A stretch of 49,886 bases of DNA from Cytobacillus oceanisediminis (GCF_007830235.1 NZ_VLKI01000027.1:1-49886); one strand, 5' to 3'; positions 8,612 through 17,179 are shown, numbered from the stretch's first letter. Translations and numbers: made by a program. The notes: a model not told the origin generated them from the letters alone.

Positions 8612-9700
8612 ATGTTAAGACGTATTGTACAGGCATGCTTCCTTATTATCGGAGTAACGCTTGGTATATTTTTGATTCCTGACTTATTGAAATTAATTAA
8701 TTTAAACGACATTCCTCTTTTAAATAATCCATATGTGTCCGCCATTTTAGGTGCTATTATTTTTTATCTTATAACTTTTTGGGCGGTTGATCATGTCGTC
8801 AATTTTGTGAGATGGGCAGAAGAATCACTCGTAAAAGTACCTATAACTGATATTATATTCGGAAGTGTCGGCCTTGTTTTTGGATTAGTCATTGCTTTTT
8901 TAATCGGATATGCGCTTAATGCAATTGAAGTTCCTATACTTAATACAGTAGCCCCGATTGTATTGACATTGCTGTTTGGCTATCTTGGTTTTCAGGTTGG
9001 CTTTAAAAAGCGTGATGAACTTTTAACCTTGTTTACAAGCAAGAAAAAGAAAACTGGTGAAGAAGACCCAGAACCGGAAACAGCAGCTAAAAACTCACTT
9101 AAAATCCTTGATACTAGCGTTATTATCGACGGGCGTATTGCTGACATCTGCCAAACTGGTTTCCTGGAGGGCACGATTGTTATTCCACAGTTTGTGCTGG
9201 AAGAGCTTCAGCATATTGCTGATTCATCCGATGTATTGAAGCGCAATCGCGGGCGAAGAGGACTGGATATTTTAAACAGAATCCAAAAAGAGCTTTCCAT
9301 TAAAGTTGAGATTTATGAAGGTGACTTTGAAGAAATCCAAGAAGTAGACAGCAAGCTTGTAAAACTAGCGAAAATAACAAACGGTGTCGTTGTGACCAAT
9401 GACTTTAATTTAAACAAAGTTTGTGAATTGCAAAAAGTGGCTGTCCTGAACATTAATGACCTGGCCAACGCAGTGAAGCCTGTTGTGCTTCCTGGTGAAG
9501 AAATGAAGGTACAGGTAATTAAGGATGGCAAGGAACAAAACCAGGGAATTGCTTACCTTGATGATGGCACTATGATCGTCGTTGAAGAGGGCAGAAACTA
9601 TATTGGCAAACATATCGATGTTCTTGTCACAAGTGTTCTCCAAACATCAGCGGGAAGAATGATCTTTGCAAAACCCAAGCTTTTAGAGAAAGCTTTATAA
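8612..9700 (+). CDS. yacL: YacL, membrane PIN/TRAM-domain protein
   Basis: This conserved Firmicute protein has four hydrophobic segments in the first 130 residues, then a PIN nuclease-like domain starting KILDTSVIIDGRIADI with acidic residues typical of Mg-dependent RNA cleavage, and a C-terminal TRAM domain (about 290-350) expected to bind RNA. The likely role is a membrane-tethered ribonuclease, but the substrate is not known from sequence. The start has a very strong site, AAAGGAGGTGAAGG. The 238-base gap after disA, with a TATAAT at 8586-8591, suggests its own promoter. Confidence 0.9.
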   Translation: MLRRIVQACFLIIGVTLGIFLIPDLLKLINLNDIPLLNNPYVSAILGAIIFYLITFWAVDHVVNFVRWAEESLVKVPITDIIFGSVGLVFGLVIAFLIGYALNAIEVPILNTVAPIVLTLLFGYLGFQVGFKKRDELLTLFTSKKKKTGEEDPEPETAAKNSLKILDTSVIIDGRIADICQTGFLEGTIVIPQFVLEELQHIADSSDVLKRNRGRRGLDILNRIQKELSIKVEIYEGDFEEIQEVDSKLVKLAKITNGVVVTNDFNLNKVCELQKVAVLNINDLANAVKPVVLPGEEMKVQVIKDGKEQNQGIAYLDDGTMIVVEEGRNYIGKHIDVLVTSVLQTSAGRMIFAKPKLLEKAL

Positions 9701-9709
9701 TGTACGCTC

Positions 9710-9771
9710 AAAAAAGTAGGACAAATTGTGCCGGGAATGATTTTCCCCCGCCTTTTTGCCCTACCTTTTTT
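9710..9771 (+). terminator. Hairpin between yacL and ispD (terminator or attenuator)
   Basis: AAAAAAGTAGG (9710-9720) pairs with CCTACCTTTTTT (9760-9771), with a smaller hairpin (CGGGAATGATTTTCCCCCG) in the loop. The right arm ends in T6 as in a terminator, but the ispD ribosome site TAGGAG begins immediately after it. Confidence 0.65.
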
Positions 9772-9791
9772 AGGAGATTGGAGTATATTTT

Positions 9792-10481
9792 ATGGATTAC
9801 CAAGTTATCCTTCCAGCAGCTGGCCAGGGGAAAAGAATGGGAGCAGGAAAGAATAAGCTTCTGCTGGTGATTGGTGAGATACCTGTTTTTATACATACTT
9901 TAAGAGTCTTTGAGAATGATTCGGAGTGCACCGGTATTTATTTGGCAATAAATCCACAGGATGAGGAAGAAATGCGGGTTCTCTTAAAAGAGCACAATAT
10001 TACAAAAGTAATTGAAATGGTTCCTGGCGGAGAGGAAAGGCAGCATAGTGTTTATAATGCTGTAAAAGCAGTAGCAGGTGAAGGAATTGTACTGGTTCAT
10101 GACGCCGCCCGACCTTTTATTAGCCAGGATTTGCTGAGGCCACTTGTAAAAATGGCGGAAGAAAAGGGGGCTGCTGTTCTGGCTGTTCCGCTTAAAGACA
10201 CGGTTAAAAAAGCAGATGGAAATTTGATCACAGAAACACTTGAACGTTCCTGCCTGTGGGCTGTTCAAACTCCACAGGCTTTTCGTATTCCAGTCTTGCT
10301 TGAAGCCCATCAGAAAGCGGAAGTGGAGCGATTTTTAGGCACCGATGATGCCAGCCTTGTAGAGCGGTTAGGCAAAGAAGTGGTGATTGTCGAAGGAAGT
10401 TACGATAATATTAAGCTGACAACCCCTGAAGATCTATATTTTGCTGAAGCGATTATTAAGAAAACGAAAAATCAGCAATAG
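9792..10481 (+). CDS. ispD: IspD, MEP cytidylyltransferase
   Basis: IspD joins CTP and 2-C-methyl-D-erythritol 4-phosphate in the third step of the MEP isoprenoid pathway. The nucleotide-binding loop LPAAGQGKRMGAGKNK (7-22) and the motif VHDAARPF near 100 are clear, as is the TPQAFR segment of the active site. At 229 residues it has the usual length. ATG 9792 follows TAGGAGATT. The next pathway enzyme, ispF, follows 50 bases later. Confidence 0.96.
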   Translation: MDYQVILPAAGQGKRMGAGKNKLLLVIGEIPVFIHTLRVFENDSECTGIYLAINPQDEEEMRVLLKEHNITKVIEMVPGGEERQHSVYNAVKAVAGEGIVLVHDAARPFISQDLLRPLVKMAEEKGAAVLAVPLKDTVKKADGNLITETLERSCLWAVQTPQAFRIPVLLEAHQKAEVERFLGTDDASLVERLGKEVVIVEGSYDNIKLTTPEDLYFAEAIIKKTKNQQ

Positions 10482-10531
10482 CCTTTTTGCGATATTGCTC
10501 TTATTACTACATAGAAAAAGGGGATTAGATT

Positions 10532-11014
10532 ATGTTTCGGATTGGACAAGGTTTTGATGTTCATCAATTCGCTGAAGGGCGCCCTTTAATCCTTGGCGGA
10601 ATAGAGATACCATATGAAAAAGGGCTTCTCGGCCACTCGGATGCGGATGTATTACTGCATACTGTTGCCGACGCTTGTCTTGGTGCCATTGGTGAAGGTG
10701 ATATTGGGCGGCATTTTCCTGATACAGATCCTGAATTTAAGGATTCGGATTCAGCAAAACTGCTTGAACATGTATGGGGAATTGTTAAAGAAAAAGGGTA
10801 TGAGCTAGTGAATGCAGATTGCACGATTATTGCCCAAAAGCCAAAGATGGCTCCTTATATTGGTAAGATGCAGGAGCGGATTGCTCAGCTTCTGGAAACC
10901 GAAAAAGAAAATATCAATGTGAAAGCAACAACTACCGAGAAGCTAGGTTTTACGGGAAGAGAAGAAGGAATTGCTTCACAGGCTGTTGTTTTGCTGAAAA
11001 AGAAAGACTACTAG
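10532..11014 (+). CDS. ispF: IspF, MECDP synthase
   Basis: IspF closes 4-diphosphocytidyl-methylerythritol 2-phosphate into the cyclic diphosphate, releasing CMP. The zinc ligands D9, H11 and H43 are present in GFDVHQF and ADVLLHTVADA, with the substrate loop GDIGRHFPDTD. The C-terminus keeps KATTTEKLGFTGREEG. The 160-residue length is normal. The start ATG 10532 is preceded by AAAAGGGGATT. It works next to IspD in the pathway. Confidence 0.96.
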   Translation: MFRIGQGFDVHQFAEGRPLILGGIEIPYEKGLLGHSDADVLLHTVADACLGAIGEGDIGRHFPDTDPEFKDSDSAKLLEHVWGIVKEKGYELVNADCTIIAQKPKMAPYIGKMQERIAQLLETEKENINVKATTTEKLGFTGREEGIASQAVVLLKKKDY

Positions 11015-11071
11015 TAAAATTACCTTTCAGAAGAAAATCCAGAGTGTTAAAATATAGCTTATCGCAGACTA

Positions 11072-11230
11072 ACGGGCAGTAAGACCTTGAGGATAAGCGG
11101 GGGGAAACTGCCCGTAAAGGCCCGATTGGTTCAACTAGCAATCAGTGGGGGAAGAAAGCAGACTTAAAAGCGCGATGTCATGCAACGTCTCATTAGCACG
11201 TCCTGCGCGTCGAAAACCCCCACTAATTGA
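11072..11230. repeat. Two-stem structured element upstream of gltX
   Basis: Stem one is a perfect 9-bp inverted repeat, ACGGGCAGT (11072-11080) and ACTGCCCGT (11107-11115). Stem two pairs AATCAGTGGGGG (11140-11151) with CCCCCACTAATT (11217-11228), one mismatch. No T run follows either stem and there is no T-box motif. No open frame crosses it. It looks like an extragenic repeat or a structured leader of gltX; which one cannot be told from a single copy. Confidence 0.5.
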
Positions 11231-11266
11231 GTTTCACTTTATTGAGATTTTGAGGAGGCTGTAATT

Positions 11267-12724
11267 ATGTCAAATGAAATCCGCGTCCGCTACGCTCCGA
11301 GCCCAACTGGGCACTTACATATCGGAAATGCGAGAACCGCGCTATTCAACTATTTATTTGCAAGAAGCAAAGGCGGGAAATTCATTATCCGCATTGAAGA
11401 TACAGATAAGAAACGGAATATTGAAGGCGGAGAGGAAAGCCAGCTTCATTATTTAAAATGGCTCGGCATTGATTGGGACGAGAGCATTGATCAAGAAGGC
11501 GAATACGGTCCATACCGCCAATCTGAAAGAAATCATATCTATGAAACATACTATAAGGAATTGCTCGAGAAAGGGCATGCCTATAAGTGCTATTGCACGG
11601 AAGAAGAGCTTGAGGCTGAGCGCGAAGCCCAGTCTGCTAAGGGTGATACACCTGCTTATTCAGGTAAATGCCGTCATTTGACAGCGGAAGAAAGAGCTGC
11701 TCTGGAAGCAGAAGGCAGAAAGCCGAGCATCCGCTTCTTAGTGCCAAAAGGCAAAGTGTTAAAATTCAATGATATGGTAAAAGGTGAGGTATCATTCGAA
11801 TCCGATGGCTTTGGCGATTATGTAATCGTCAAAAAGGACGGCACTCCTACTTATAACTTTGCGGTAGCAGTGGATGACCACCTAATGAAAATCTCTCATG
11901 TTCTGCGCGGCGATGACCATATCTCCAATACGCCTAAGCAGCAGATGATTTATGAAGCATTGGGCTGGGAAATTCCTAAGTTTGGCCATATGACTTTGAT
12001 TGTCAATGAAAGCCGGAAAAAACTGAGCAAGCGCGACGAGACGATTATTCAGTTCATTGAACAGTATGAAGAACTGGGCTATCTGCCGGAAGCTCTATTT
12101 AACTTTATTGCTTTGCTTGGATGGTCTCCTGCAGGCGAGGAAGAAATCTTCTCCAAAGAAGAATTTATTGATATCTTCGATGAGAATCGGCTTTCAAAAT
12201 CTCCTGCCCTTTTCGATAAGCAAAAGCTTGAATGGATGAATAATCAGTACATGAAAAAGCTTGATCAGGATCGGTTAGTGTCCATTTCTGCCCCTCACCT
12301 GGTGAAGGCAGGGAAGATCAGTGAAAACTGGCAGCAGGAAAATGAAGAGTGGGTTCGCAGCTTAATCGCGCTTTTTCAGGAAAAAATGAGCTTTGGCGCT
12401 GAAATCGTAGAGCTGTCAGAACTTTTCTTTACAGAAGAAATGACAGTTGATGAAGAAGCGAAGGAAATTCTTGCTGAAGAGCAGGTTCCTGAAGTGCTGT
12501 CTGCATTCCTGCAGGTAATTGAAACACTTGCAGAATTCAAAGCGGAAGAAATTAAAGCGGCCATGAAAGCTGTGCAAAAATCAACAGGCCATAAAGGCAA
12601 AAAGCTCTTCATGCCAATCCGCTCTGCAACAACCGGACAAACGCATGGCCCTGATCTGCCTCAAGCAATCGAGCTTTTAGGAAAAGAAAAAGTAAAAAGC
12701 CGTTTGATGAGCATTATTGGTTAA
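11267..12724 (+). CDS. gltX: Glutamyl-tRNA synthetase
   Basis: GltX charges tRNA-Glu; in Bacillus it also misacylates tRNA-Gln, later fixed by GatCAB. This class I synthetase has the HIGH-type motif PSPTGHLHIGN (11-21) and KLSKR (in ESRKKLSKRDET). The 485 residues match the family. ATG 11267 has TTGAGGAGGCTG upstream. It is set apart by 250 bases from ispF and by 650 bases from cysE, so it is probably its own transcription unit or reads into the T-box region. Confidence 0.97.
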   Translation: MSNEIRVRYAPSPTGHLHIGNARTALFNYLFARSKGGKFIIRIEDTDKKRNIEGGEESQLHYLKWLGIDWDESIDQEGEYGPYRQSERNHIYETYYKELLEKGHAYKCYCTEEELEAEREAQSAKGDTPAYSGKCRHLTAEERAALEAEGRKPSIRFLVPKGKVLKFNDMVKGEVSFESDGFGDYVIVKKDGTPTYNFAVAVDDHLMKISHVLRGDDHISNTPKQQMIYEALGWEIPKFGHMTLIVNESRKKLSKRDETIIQFIEQYEELGYLPEALFNFIALLGWSPAGEEEIFSKEEFIDIFDENRLSKSPALFDKQKLEWMNNQYMKKLDQDRLVSISAPHLVKAGKISENWQQENEEWVRSLIALFQEKMSFGAEIVELSELFFTEEMTVDEEAKEILAEEQVPEVLSAFLQVIETLAEFKAEEIKAAMKAVQKSTGHKGKKLFMPIRSATTGQTHGPDLPQAIELLGKEKVKSRLMSIIG

Positions 12725-12804
12725 CATCTTGGAGAAAATGTAATATAGTATAAAGTAAATTCCATAAATGAAAGTGTTGAAGAGGAAAAGTAAGAAAAGG
12801 ATGC

Positions 12805-13067
12805 TTTTTAGAGAGAACCATCACCGGCTGAAAGTGGTTTAAGCCTCTCTTTTTCCGAAGTGCGCCTCTGAGCCCCATATCGAACGGATGAAACGTCCTT
12901 CCGCGGAATAATATTTCTCGGATAGAAAAATGATTTCATGTTTCTCAAGTAGATTTGGGCGGAACTCCTTCCGTTAACAGGTTAAAGTTGAGACTTCTGA
13001 AGTCTAAACAGAGTGGAACCGCGCGTCAAAGCGTCTCTGTCCTATTGTGGCAGGGACGCTTTTTTAT
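12805..13067 (+). promoter_or_regulatory. T-box riboswitch, tRNA-Cys type, ahead of cysE-cysS
   Basis: Stem I (AGAGAG at about 12810 with CTCTCT at about 12845) is followed by the putative specifier GAAG-TGC (TGC, a Cys codon, at 12861-12863). The conserved T-box AGTGGAACCGCG lies at 13012-13023 and a terminator hairpin, GCGTCTCTG / CAGGGACGC plus T6, at 13031-13067. Uncharged tRNA-Cys should stabilise the antiterminator and turn on the downstream genes. A T-box at this place is known in B. subtilis. The specifier call rests on spacing and codon fit, not on a folded model. Confidence 0.88.
13031..13067 (+). terminator. T-box terminator hairpin
   Basis: GCGTCTCTGTCC pairs with GGCAGGGACGC around a short loop (one G-U pair) and is followed by TTTTTTATTTT. 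Its left arm overlaps the bases that would otherwise pair with the T-box sequence, as expected for the terminator/antiterminator switch. Confidence 0.88.
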
Positions 13068-13118
13068 TTTCTTTAGGCTATGTTAAAATTCATTGTGGAT
13101 TTTGACACCCTGTTGGTT

Positions 13119-13235
13119 GGAGCGGAAGGGAAGGGAATCCAGCGGGAAACGCGAGTCAAAGGGAGACCCCGCAGGCGCATTTACGAGAGCTCACGGACCG
13201 CCCGCGGTTCGCTAAGTGCCTGGAGCGGAAATCAG
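13119..13235. repeat. GC-rich extragenic repeat between T-box and cysE
   Basis: The block begins and ends with direct GGAGCGGAA (13119-13127 and 13222-13230) and contains GAGACCCCGCAGGCGC, GAGCTCACGG and CGCCCGCGG, much richer in GC than its surroundings. I recall a repeat of this layout, ending CCTGGAGCGGAAATCA, as widespread between genes in Bacillus and Geobacillus; this needs a search. An 85-codon frame at 13080-13337 crosses it without a ribosome site and is not called a gene. The element may extend back to about 13080. Confidence 0.7.
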
Positions 13236-13375
13236 CAGGAAAGTTTAAAAGAGACTTTCTTTAAAAAGGGAAATACAGCCTATTTCCCGGAAAATGTTAT
13301 ATGGGGAAAATACTTGGCCTTCTTAGGCCGTATATAAAAAAATAAAAGAGGACCATGTTAGGAGGGGGAAGAACG

Positions 13376-14044
13376 ATGTTTGCAAGAATGAAGGAAGACA
13401 TCGAAGTGGTATTTGAGCAAGACCCGGCAGCAAGAAGCTATTTGGAAGTAATATTAACGTATTCTGGGCTTCATGCGATTTGGTCGCACCGTATTGCCCA
13501 TGCGCTTTTTAAGCGGAAGTTTTATTTCCTTGCAAGAGTTGTTTCCCAAATCAGCCGTTTTTTCACAGGAATTGAAATCCATCCAGGAGCAAAAATCGGC
13601 AGACGGTTTTTTATCGACCATGGCATGGGTGTAGTAATCGGGGAAACGTGTGAGATTGGCGATAACGTAACCGTTTTTCAGGGTGTTACACTAGGAGGCA
13701 CCGGTAAAGAAAAAGGAAAGCGGCATCCAACTATTCAGGATAACGCGCTTATTGCTACCGGGGCGAAAGTTCTTGGTTCCATTACCATTGGGGAAAATTC
13801 AAAAGTAGGTGCAGGGTCTGTTGTCCTCCATGAGGTTCCGCCCAATTCAACTGTAGTCGGCATTCCTGGAAGGGTGAAAATTAGGGATGGCATGAAAGTG
13901 AAAAAGGATTTAAACCATACAGATCTTCCAGATCCAATCGCGGATCGTTTCAAGGAAATGGAGAATGAACTGCAAGCTTTAAAAAATGAAGTTGAGACTT
14001 TGAGGAAAGAAAGGAGCCATGTTTATGGCCATTCAGATTTATAA
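13376..14044 (+). CDS. cysE: Serine O-acetyltransferase
   Basis: CysE transfers acetyl from acetyl-CoA to serine, the first step of cysteine synthesis. The 222-residue protein has a helical N-terminal part, then a left-handed beta-helix of hexapeptide repeats (IHPGAKIG through IGENSKVGAGSVV) with the catalytic histidine in FIDHGMGVVIGE, and a charged helical tail. ATG 13376 follows AGGAGGGGGAAG; an in-frame ATG at 13355 lacks a site. It overlaps cysS by 20 bases. Together with the Cys T-box this couples cysteine synthesis and tRNA-Cys charging. Confidence 0.96.
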   Translation: MFARMKEDIEVVFEQDPAARSYLEVILTYSGLHAIWSHRIAHALFKRKFYFLARVVSQISRFFTGIEIHPGAKIGRRFFIDHGMGVVIGETCEIGDNVTVFQGVTLGGTGKEKGKRHPTIQDNALIATGAKVLGSITIGENSKVGAGSVVLHEVPPNSTVVGIPGRVKIRDGMKVKKDLNHTDLPDPIADRFKEMENELQALKNEVETLRKERSHVYGHSDL

Positions 14045-15428
14045 TACACTTACACGGCAAAAAGAAGAGTTTATTCCCTTAGAAGAGGGAAAAGTGAAAA
14101 TGTATGTGTGCGGACCAACTGTCTATAACTATATCCATATAGGAAATGCACGTCCGCCAATTGTGTTTGATACAGTAAGGAGATATCTTGAATTTCGTGG
14201 TTATGAAGTTCAGTATGTCTCTAATTTTACAGACGTCGATGATAAGCTGATCCGTGTAGCCAATGAGCTTGGAGAGGATGTTCCGAGCATTGCGGAACGT
14301 TTCATCAATGCTTATTTTGAGGATGTTTCAGCACTTGGCTGCAGACGGGCGGATATCCATCCGAGAGTGACTGAAAGCATGGAAATTATTATTGATTTTA
14401 TCCAGACCTTGATTGACAAAGGCTATGCATATGAGTCAGAGGGGGATGTGTATTACCATACCCGTAAATTTGATGAGTACGGAAAGCTCTCGCACCAGTC
14501 CATTGACGAATTGCGTGTCGGTGCCCGCATTGCAGTCGGCGAAAAGAAACAGGATTCCCTTGATTTTGTTCTTTGGAAAGCAGCGAAGGAAGGGGAAATT
14601 TCCTGGGATAGCCCGTGGGGGAAAGGAAGGCCTGGCTGGCATATTGAATGCTCTGCAATGGCAAAGAAATACCTTGGGGAAACCATTGATATCCATGCTG
14701 GCGGACAGGATTTGGCTTTCCCGCACCATGAAAATGAAATTGCACAGTCAGAAGCTTTGACAGGCAAAACATTTGCTCGGTATTGGATGCATAATGGCTA
14801 TATTAATATAGACAATGAAAAAATGTCTAAATCACTCGGGAATTTCGTATTGGTTCATGACATTATCCAAAAACATGACCCTCAGGTTCTCAGATTCTTT
14901 ATGCTTTCGGTCCAATACAGACATCCAATCAATTACAGTGATGAGCTGCTTGAGAATACGCGTTCAGGGCTTGAACGAATTAAAACTTCTTATCACAATT
15001 TGAAACACCGCAAAGAAGCAAGCGTGAACCTGACGGATAACAACCAGGAGTGGATTGATAAAATAACCGCTCTTCATGAACAATTCATTAAAGATATGGA
15101 TGATGATTTTAACACTGCCAATGCAGTTTCCATTTTGTTTGAGTTATCAAAATTGGCGAATTATTATTTGATGGAGAAAAACACTGCTGTTGAAGTGATT
15201 GATGCATTTACGAATGAGTTTGAAACACTATTTGAGGTATTGGGCCTTTCTCTTGAGGAAGTACATGAGGAACTTTTGGATGAGGAAATCGAACAGTTAA
15301 TCGAACAGCGCCAGCAGGCCAGAAAAGAACGCAATTTTGAACTGGCTGACAAGATCCGTGATCAGCTGAAAGAGATGAATATCATCCTTGAAGATACACC
15401 GCAGGGAATTAGATGGAAAAGAGGCTAA
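14025..15428 (+). CDS. cysS: Cysteinyl-tRNA synthetase
   Basis: CysS charges tRNA-Cys. The class I signature YIHIGNARP (36-44) and KMSKSLGNF are intact, and zinc-site residues C29 (in YVCGPT), the cysteine of GWHIECSAM and HHENE are visible. Length is 467 residues, as usual. ATG 14025 lies 8 bases after AAAGGAG; ATG 14019 is too close to that site. The ribosome binding site and start lie inside the end of cysE, so the two are translationally coupled and share the T-box. Confidence 0.97.
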   Translation: MAIQIYNTLTRQKEEFIPLEEGKVKMYVCGPTVYNYIHIGNARPPIVFDTVRRYLEFRGYEVQYVSNFTDVDDKLIRVANELGEDVPSIAERFINAYFEDVSALGCRRADIHPRVTESMEIIIDFIQTLIDKGYAYESEGDVYYHTRKFDEYGKLSHQSIDELRVGARIAVGEKKQDSLDFVLWKAAKEGEISWDSPWGKGRPGWHIECSAMAKKYLGETIDIHAGGQDLAFPHHENEIAQSEALTGKTFARYWMHNGYINIDNEKMSKSLGNFVLVHDIIQKHDPQVLRFFMLSVQYRHPINYSDELLENTRSGLERIKTSYHNLKHRKEASVNLTDNNQEWIDKITALHEQFIKDMDDDFNTANAVSILFELSKLANYYLMEKNTAVEVIDAFTNEFETLFEVLGLSLEEVHEELLDEEIEQLIEQRQQARKERNFELADKIRDQLKEMNIILEDTPQGIRWKRG

Positions 15429-15431
15429 GCG

Positions 15432-15857
15432 ATGCTTCACTATGATCATAAAATAGATGAAAAACAATTGAATAGTCTTGCGTTGGCGTATATGGGGGAT
15501 GCAGTTTTTGAAACCTATATACGCCACCATCTGATTCAAAACGGACGGGTCAAGCCACACCTCCTCCACAAGGAGGCAACCTGGTATGTTTCCGCAAAAG
15601 CACAGTCCATGATCATACATGAATTAATTGATTTCGATAGTCTGACCGAAGAGGAGCTGGCAGTTGTACGCAGGGGCAGGAATGCGAAATCCGGTTCGGT
15701 TCCAAAAAACACCGATGTACAAACGTACAGGTACAGTACGGCCTTTGAATCATTGATCGGATATTTGTTTTTATCCGAAAGAAAAGAGCGGATGGAAGAA
15801 CTGATTACAATATCAATTAGATTAGTTGAGGAAAAGAAAGGAGGAACAGTAAAATGA
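15432..15857 (+). CDS. mrnC: Mini-ribonuclease III (MrnC)
   Basis: Mini-III lacks the double-stranded RNA-binding domain of RNase III and matures 23S rRNA in Bacillus. The 141 residues contain the RNase III signature LALAYMGDAVFETYIR, with catalytic-type D23 and E27, and a second acidic cluster near FESLIGYLFLSE. It starts three bases after cysS (ATG 15432 in GCTAAGCGATG, no strong site) and overlaps rlmB by four bases (ATGA). A conserved neighbour of cysS in Bacillus. Confidence 0.94.
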   Translation: MLHYDHKIDEKQLNSLALAYMGDAVFETYIRHHLIQNGRVKPHLLHKEATWYVSAKAQSMIIHELIDFDSLTEEELAVVRRGRNAKSGSVPKNTDVQTYRYSTAFESLIGYLFLSERKERMEELITISIRLVEEKKGGTVK

Positions 15858-16597
15858 GCCAGGATTTTATCATTGGGAAAAATCCCGTTATTGAAGCATT
15901 AAAGTCAGAGAGGGATATCAATAAAATCTTTATTGCTGAAGGTTCGCAAGGCGGCCAGATGCAGCAGGTAATCGGCTTAGCTAAATCAGCCGGTGTGCTT
16001 GTCCAGTTTGTCCCTAAGAAGAAAATAGATCAGATGGCAGAAGGAAACCATCAGGGAGTCATTGCCCAGGTTGCTGCGTATCAGTATGCAGAGATCGACG
16101 ACCTTTTCGCTGCAGCCGAAAAGAAAAACGAGTCCCCATTTTTTCTATTACTTGATGAGATTGAAGACCCCCATAATCTCGGATCCATTATGAGGACGGC
16201 CGATGCTGTCGGAGCTCATGGAATTATTATTCCGAAGCGGAGGGCTGTGGGTCTTACCGCAACTGTGGCAAAGGCGTCAACTGGAGCGATTGAGTATATT
16301 CCCGTTGTGCGTGTTACCAATATGGCAAGAACTATTGACGAATTGAAAGAGAGAGGCGTCTGGATCGCGGGTACGGACGCGAAAGGGAAAGAAGATTACC
16401 GCCAATTCGATGGAACGATGCCAATAGGGCTTGTTATCGGAAGTGAAGGCAAAGGCATGGGCCGTCTTATTCGGGATAAATGTGACTTTCTTATCCAATT
16501 GCCGATGGCTGGGCATGTTACCTCGCTAAATGCATCGGTTGCAGCTGCTCTTCTAATGTATGAGGTTTATCGGAAACGGCATCCTCTTGAGGGATAA
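15854..16597 (+). CDS. rlmB: RlmB-type 23S rRNA 2'-O-methyltransferase
   Basis: This SPOUT (TrmH-family) enzyme methylates a guanosine ribose in 23S rRNA in E. coli; the same role is inferred here. An N-terminal L30e-like RNA-binding part (1-75) precedes the knotted catalytic domain with motifs DEIEDPHNLGSIMRTADA, GSEGKGMGRL and LPMAGHVTSLNASVAAAL. 247 residues. GAAAGGAGG lies just upstream inside mrnC, with an ATGA overlap. Called YacO or TrmH family in Bacillus. Confidence 0.93.
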   Translation: MSQDFIIGKNPVIEALKSERDINKIFIAEGSQGGQMQQVIGLAKSAGVLVQFVPKKKIDQMAEGNHQGVIAQVAAYQYAEIDDLFAAAEKKNESPFFLLLDEIEDPHNLGSIMRTADAVGAHGIIIPKRRAVGLTATVAKASTGAIEYIPVVRVTNMARTIDELKERGVWIAGTDAKGKEDYRQFDGTMPIGLVIGSEGKGMGRLIRDKCDFLIQLPMAGHVTSLNASVAAALLMYEVYRKRHPLEG

Positions 16598-16599
16598 AA

Positions 16600-17109
16600 A
16601 TGGACATCCTTATTGTTGACGGGTACAACATAATTGGTGCTTGGCCAGAACTCAGGGTGCTGAAAGATAAGGATTTGTCGTCTGCCAGAGACCGTCTGAT
16701 TGAAAAAATGGCGGAGTACCAGGGATATTCCGGTTACAGAGTTATAGTCGTTTTTGATGCCCACTATGTAAAGGGTACAGAAAAAAAATACAAAAATTCA
16801 AAAGTTGAGGTAATATTTACCAGAAATAACGAAACGGCTGATGAGCGCATTGAAAAATTAGCGATCGATTTAAGCAACATCAAAACGCAAATTCATGTAG
16901 CCACTTCAGATTTTACAGAGCAATGGGTCATTTTTGGCCAAGGCGCTCTAAGGAAGTCAGCCAGGGAATTGCTTAATGAAATGAATCTGATCGAAAGCAG
17001 CATTGAAAAAAAGGTAAAAAAAATTCAGTCCAAAAAGCCTGTTTCCAAAATCCCCCTAAGTAATGAAGTGGCAGAAATTTTTGAAAAATGGCGCAGAGGA
17101 GGCCAATGA
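16600..17109 (+). CDS. yacP: Rae1/YacP, ribosome-associated A-site endonuclease
   Basis: YacP is a NYN/PIN-like nuclease; the B. subtilis protein, Rae1, cuts certain mRNAs in the ribosomal A site. The N-terminal MDILIVDGYNIIG holds the conserved D7 and N10, and further acidic residues occur in FDAHYV, NETADERIEKLA and ATSDFTEQ. 169 residues. It starts two bases after rlmB. The positively charged C-terminus fits RNA or ribosome binding. Function is taken from the family. Confidence 0.92.
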   Translation: MDILIVDGYNIIGAWPELRVLKDKDLSSARDRLIEKMAEYQGYSGYRVIVVFDAHYVKGTEKKYKNSKVEVIFTRNNETADERIEKLAIDLSNIKTQIHVATSDFTEQWVIFGQGALRKSARELLNEMNLIESSIEKKVKKIQSKKPVSKIPLSNEVAEIFEKWRRGGQ

Positions 17110-17113
17110 GCGG

Positions 17114-17143
17114 TTGACGCTTGAAAAAGCCCTGCTGTATAAT
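17114..17143 (+). promoter_or_regulatory. Sigma-A promoter of sigH
   Basis: TTGACG (17114-17119) and TATAAT (17138-17143) are 18 bases apart, starting just after the yacP stop. In B. subtilis the sigH promoter here is repressed by AbrB; an AbrB site cannot be read from sequence. Confidence 0.85.
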
Positions 17144-17179
17144 ATTTCTAACCATGCTTGTACGGTCGGGGGGATCCTA

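Noticed and set aside
11041..11266. T-box leader for gltX
   Set aside because: No T-box consensus and no terminator with T run are present; only two unrelated stems are seen.
13080..13337. 85-codon open frame upstream of cysE
   Set aside because: It crosses a GC-rich extragenic repeat, lacks a ribosome site and sits in the T-box leader.
14398..14772. Three overlapping antisense frames of about 100 codons in cysS
   Set aside because: They are shadows of a well-conserved gene, have no ribosome sites and are open in several frames because of codon bias.
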